From contig JAGCRJ010000214.1 of assembly GCA_017964745.1 (NCBI GenBank), positions 1 to 7,627 of the forward strand: a DNA stretch of 7,627 nt, written 5' to 3'. The notes beneath the pieces were generated by a model that saw nothing but the letters and a program-made list of their open reading frames with translations, was not told the origin of the DNA and made no database searches. Position 1 is the stretch's first letter; each line of letters starts with the position of its first letter. The position numbers and the translations under genes are program-made. Positions 6,509 to 7,627 of the stretch are shown here, piece after piece. Source of the stretch: Lachnospiraceae bacterium (lineage in GTDB: Bacteria > Bacillota > Clostridia > Lachnospirales > Lachnospiraceae).

Positions 6509-6537
6509 ATCATAAACGGGTACAAAACATATGAAAA
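6509..6537 (-). promoter_or_regulatory. Candidate promoter of the ABC exporter operon
   Basis: On the minus strand, TTTTCA (6532-6537) and TATGAT (6509-6514) are separated by exactly 17 bp, with 4/6 and 5/6 matches to consensus. The start would be near 6502, leaving a 35-nt leader before the ATPase ATG. It lies downstream of the terminator at 6605-6650, so the exporter appears to be transcribed separately from the LytTR operon. Confidence 0.5.
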
Positions 6538-6552
6538 GAGAAACGCTACCAA

Positions 6553-6581
6553 CATGCATTTTGAGATCACCAAGATGCATG
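6553..6581. repeat. ATGCAT inverted repeat upstream of the exporter promoter
   Basis: CATGCATTTT (6553-6562) and AAGATGCATG (6572-6581) form a 10-bp inverted repeat around a 9-nt centre, with one G·U pair if transcribed rightward. A third ATGCAT (6593-6598) follows 12 bp later as part of ATGCATGC. The dyad ends about 15 bp upstream of the candidate -35, a position suiting an activator or repressor site. It could also be a relic of a repeat element. There is no experimental or family basis for a binding protein. Confidence 0.45.
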
Positions 6582-6604
6582 AACGGAAAAAAATGCATGC
6601 AAAA

Positions 6605-6650
6605 AGACGGCCCCTTCATTCACAAAAACCTGTGAAAGAAGGAACCGTCT
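6605..6650 (-). terminator. Intrinsic terminator of the LytTR-DUF3021 operon
   Basis: A 19-nt inverted repeat (6605-6623 with 6632-6650) around an 8-nt loop. On the minus strand 18 of 19 positions pair, two of them G·U, with one U·U mismatch; the 3' arm ends GCCGUCU and runs straight into UUUUG. That is a good Rho-independent terminator starting about 47 bp after the DUF3021 stop. Read on the plus strand the two G·U become C·A mismatches, so the structure favours minus-strand transcripts. The arms are built from the GGAACCGTC repeat described separately. Confidence 0.78.
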
Positions 6651-6700
6651 CTATGTTTATCTTTTTACTCTGTGAACGGAGGAACCGTCCCCGTGTTTAT
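6605..6700. repeat. REP-like cluster with GGAACCGTCC cores
   Basis: Two 30-bp direct copies, 6631-6660 and 6671-6700, agree at 25 of 30 positions and share GTGAA..GGAACCGTC..TGTTTAT. A third, inverted copy (6605-6623) pairs with the first. The second copy contains the DUF3021 stop codon. Similar GGAACCGTCCC palindromes are, as I recall, scattered through many clostridial genomes and resemble REP elements spread by RAYT-type Y1 transposases. No transposase is present in this window. Confidence 0.65.
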
Positions 6701-7131
6701 TCTTCGTCCCTTAAGTCATCCAGCGCGTTGTTGATCTTGTTTTCATCGGACTTTGCAAGCCAGTACGTTGCGGCCCATGTAAATCCGTATATGACCACTA
6801 TCATCACGGCAATTACCAGATAACCGGTAAGCGTGTCGAACCAGTCGAAAAGAAAAGCAAACAGACTGACCGCAGCGAATATGCATATGAAGTGAATGAT
6901 AACCTTAAGAACATACACTTTTCCCGATGAATAATCATCAATGAATATCAGCGAAGGCACGGAGCACACAAATGCGCAGAAGATGATGGAAAGCGGTATG
7001 TACCACTGCCAGGTAAAATACGCATCGCCCGTGGCAAGATACTCTATCAGTTCCTGTATTCCGAGTCCGAAGAGTATCGCACTTGATATCATAAGTGTTT
7101 GATTGAATATAAGTTTTAATTTTACCATCAT
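6697..7131 (-). CDS. DUF3021 family membrane protein
   Basis: A 144-residue integral membrane protein with four hydrophobic helices (about 11-30, 42-64, 72-95 and 101-124), a short basic N-terminus and an acidic tail (LDDLRDEE). Size, four-helix layout and direct coupling to a LytTR gene are the usual signs of DUF3021 proteins. In related pairs studied in streptococci, the small membrane partner restrains the LytTR activator; that role is inferred here. The start at 7131 overlaps the LytTR stop as ATGA; the next codon is also ATG (7128), so the exact start is uncertain by one residue. It is last in its operon, followed by the terminator at 6605-6650. Its stop codon lies inside a REP-like repeat, so the final residues may have been shaped by the insertion. 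Confidence 0.82.
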   Translation of the reverse strand: MMVKLKLIFNQTLMISSAILFGLGIQELIEYLATGDAYFTWQWYIPLSIIFCAFVCSVPSLIFIDDYSSGKVYVLKVIIHFICIFAAVSLFAFLFDWFDTLTGYLVIAVMIVVIYGFTWAATYWLAKSDENKINNALDDLRDEE

Positions 7132-7580
7132 ACACCCAGCTTTCTCTTGAGGTCCTTGACGTAGCTTCTCGATATCACAAGCTGTTCACCGTTGAGAAGT
7201 TCGGCCACCATCCTGCCGTTCAGCTCCGACTTTACGGATCTGATCTTACGGATATTAACGATCAGGGATTTGGAACACCTGAAGAAATTCGCGCTCAGGG
7301 ACTCTTCCAGTTCATACAGCCTCAGCTTGGTGCCGTAACACATATCCTTTGTATAGACAAATGTTTTCTTATCAATCGATTCCGTGTAGTAGATCTGATC
7401 GGTGCCGAGCATCACTGTCTCACCGGACGATCTTTCTTCCGAAAGTTCCGAAACCGAAATGCGGCGGCAATTGTTTTCGAGGAGATCCATTGCATTACGG
7501 ATCTCCTCGGTGACTTCTGCCGCCTTTATTACCGCCCGTTCTTCTTCGGGACTGTTTACTTTTTCAAGAGTAACTTTCAT
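7128..7580 (-). CDS. LytTR-domain DNA-binding protein (no receiver domain)
   Basis: A 150-residue transcription regulator. The C-terminal two-thirds (about 50-149) is a LytTR domain: DQIYYTESIDKKTFVYT (61-77), then LEESLSANFFRCSKSLIVNI (91-110) and GEQLVISRSYVKDLKRKLG (131-149). These correspond to the beta-sheet DNA-binding fold of AgrA/LytR C-termini. The first 45 or so residues are too short for a response-regulator receiver and look helical and charged, so it is not part of a standard two-component pair. Such stand-alone LytTR proteins are commonly paired with DUF3021, as here (4-bp ATGA overlap). The start ATG at 7580 shares its A with the TAA of the upstream gene, and the ribosome binding site is weak, so translation probably depends on coupling. 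The nearby exporter is a plausible target. Confidence 0.88.
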   Translation of the reverse strand: MKVTLEKVNSPEEERAVIKAAEVTEEIRNAMDLLENNCRRISVSELSEERSSGETVMLGTDQIYYTESIDKKTFVYTKDMCYGTKLRLYELEESLSANFFRCSKSLIVNIRKIRSVKSELNGRMVAELLNGEQLVISRSYVKDLKRKLGV

Positions 7581-7627
7581 TATTTCTTTTTGCCGAGCAT
7601 TCCCCTGAATGCAAGTGACGAAAGCTC
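7580..7627 (-). CDS. C-terminal tail of an unidentified upstream gene (partial)
   Basis: From the right edge the minus strand reads 15 codons, ELSSLAFRGMLGKKK, then TAA at 7580-7582. The stop overlaps the LytTR ATG by one base (TAATG), the spacing of coupled genes. The basic ending would suit a cytoplasmic tail of a membrane protein, but too little is visible to name it. That this frame is coding rests on the overlap and on the same strand orientation; the frame is open to the edge of the window. Confidence 0.5.
   Translation of the reverse strand, partial: ELSSLAFRGMLGKKK

Noticed and set aside
5889..6515. Open frame of 208 codons on the plus strand
   Set aside because: It lies antisense inside the ABC ATPase gene, whose motifs are complete. 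The translated product has no recognisable motif and there is no start signal.
6481..6540. Paired LytTR direct repeat at the exporter promoter
   Set aside because: Two GTTT-containing stretches (AGCGTTTCT and CCCGTTTAT on the minus strand) each miss the half-site pattern, and their spacing of about 27 bp differs from the usual 21-22 bp period.
6605..6700. CRISPR array
   Set aside because: Only two direct copies and one inverted copy, imperfect, with a 10-bp gap between the direct copies; no spacers of normal length and no cas genes.
6554..6823. Open frame of 89 codons on the plus strand over the repeat region
   Set aside because: It starts in the ATGCAT dyad, runs through the terminator and repeats and then antisense to DUF3021. 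No coding character.

Overview
The window looks like chromosomal core sequence from an anaerobic Firmicute, most probably of the family Lachnospiraceae. This rests on the type of rRNA promoter and leader at the left edge, AGGA-rich ribosome binding sites, a GGAACCGTCC repeat that I associate from memory with clostridial genomes, and a LytTR plus DUF3021 regulatory pair. The species cannot be fixed from the sequence alone.

Left edge (1-290, minus strand). No protein is encoded here. Read on the minus strand, it is the front of a ribosomal RNA operon: an A/T-rich UP-like stretch, a TTGACT/TATTTT promoter with 17-bp spacing, a structured leader of about 215 nt with a boxA-like antitermination site and three hairpins, and finally the first bases of 16S rRNA (the AGAGTTT of the universal 5' end), running off the window at base 1. 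A terminator hairpin (294-330) separates it from metF.

Methionine block (343-4646). metE (cobalamin-independent methionine synthase, all four zinc ligands present) and metF (5,10-methylenetetrahydrofolate reductase) lie in that order on the minus strand, 66 bp apart, with an 11-bp hairpin in the gap. MetF makes the 5-methyl-tetrahydrofolate that MetE-type enzymes use (as the polyglutamate) to methylate homocysteine. A LysR-family regulator is divergently transcribed, and the A/T-rich 191-bp gap holds LysR-type dyads and apparently back-to-back promoters. It is the obvious candidate regulator of metEF.

Export block (4648-6467, minus strand). An ABC-2 type exporter consists of an ATPase followed by a six-helix permease with an ATGA stop/start overlap. 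Its 3' end meets the LysR gene tail to tail with a single base between stop codons and no recognisable terminator.

Intergenic 6468-6696. This holds a candidate promoter for the exporter, an ATGCAT dyad, and a REP-like repeat cluster (GGAACCGTCC cores). Part of that cluster folds into the intrinsic terminator of the next operon.

Right block (6697-7627, minus strand). A small four-helix DUF3021 protein and a LytTR DNA-binding protein overlap by 4 bp. The LytTR start overlaps the stop of a further upstream gene, of which only 15 codons are in view. In related genomes LytTR/DUF3021 pairs often sit beside ABC exporters, so control of the exporter by this pair is a reasonable but untested inference.

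I see no clearly new biological system. The most worthwhile items are the shared terminator/UP-element junction, the repeat-derived terminator, the metE-metF hairpin, and the compact divergent regulatory region.
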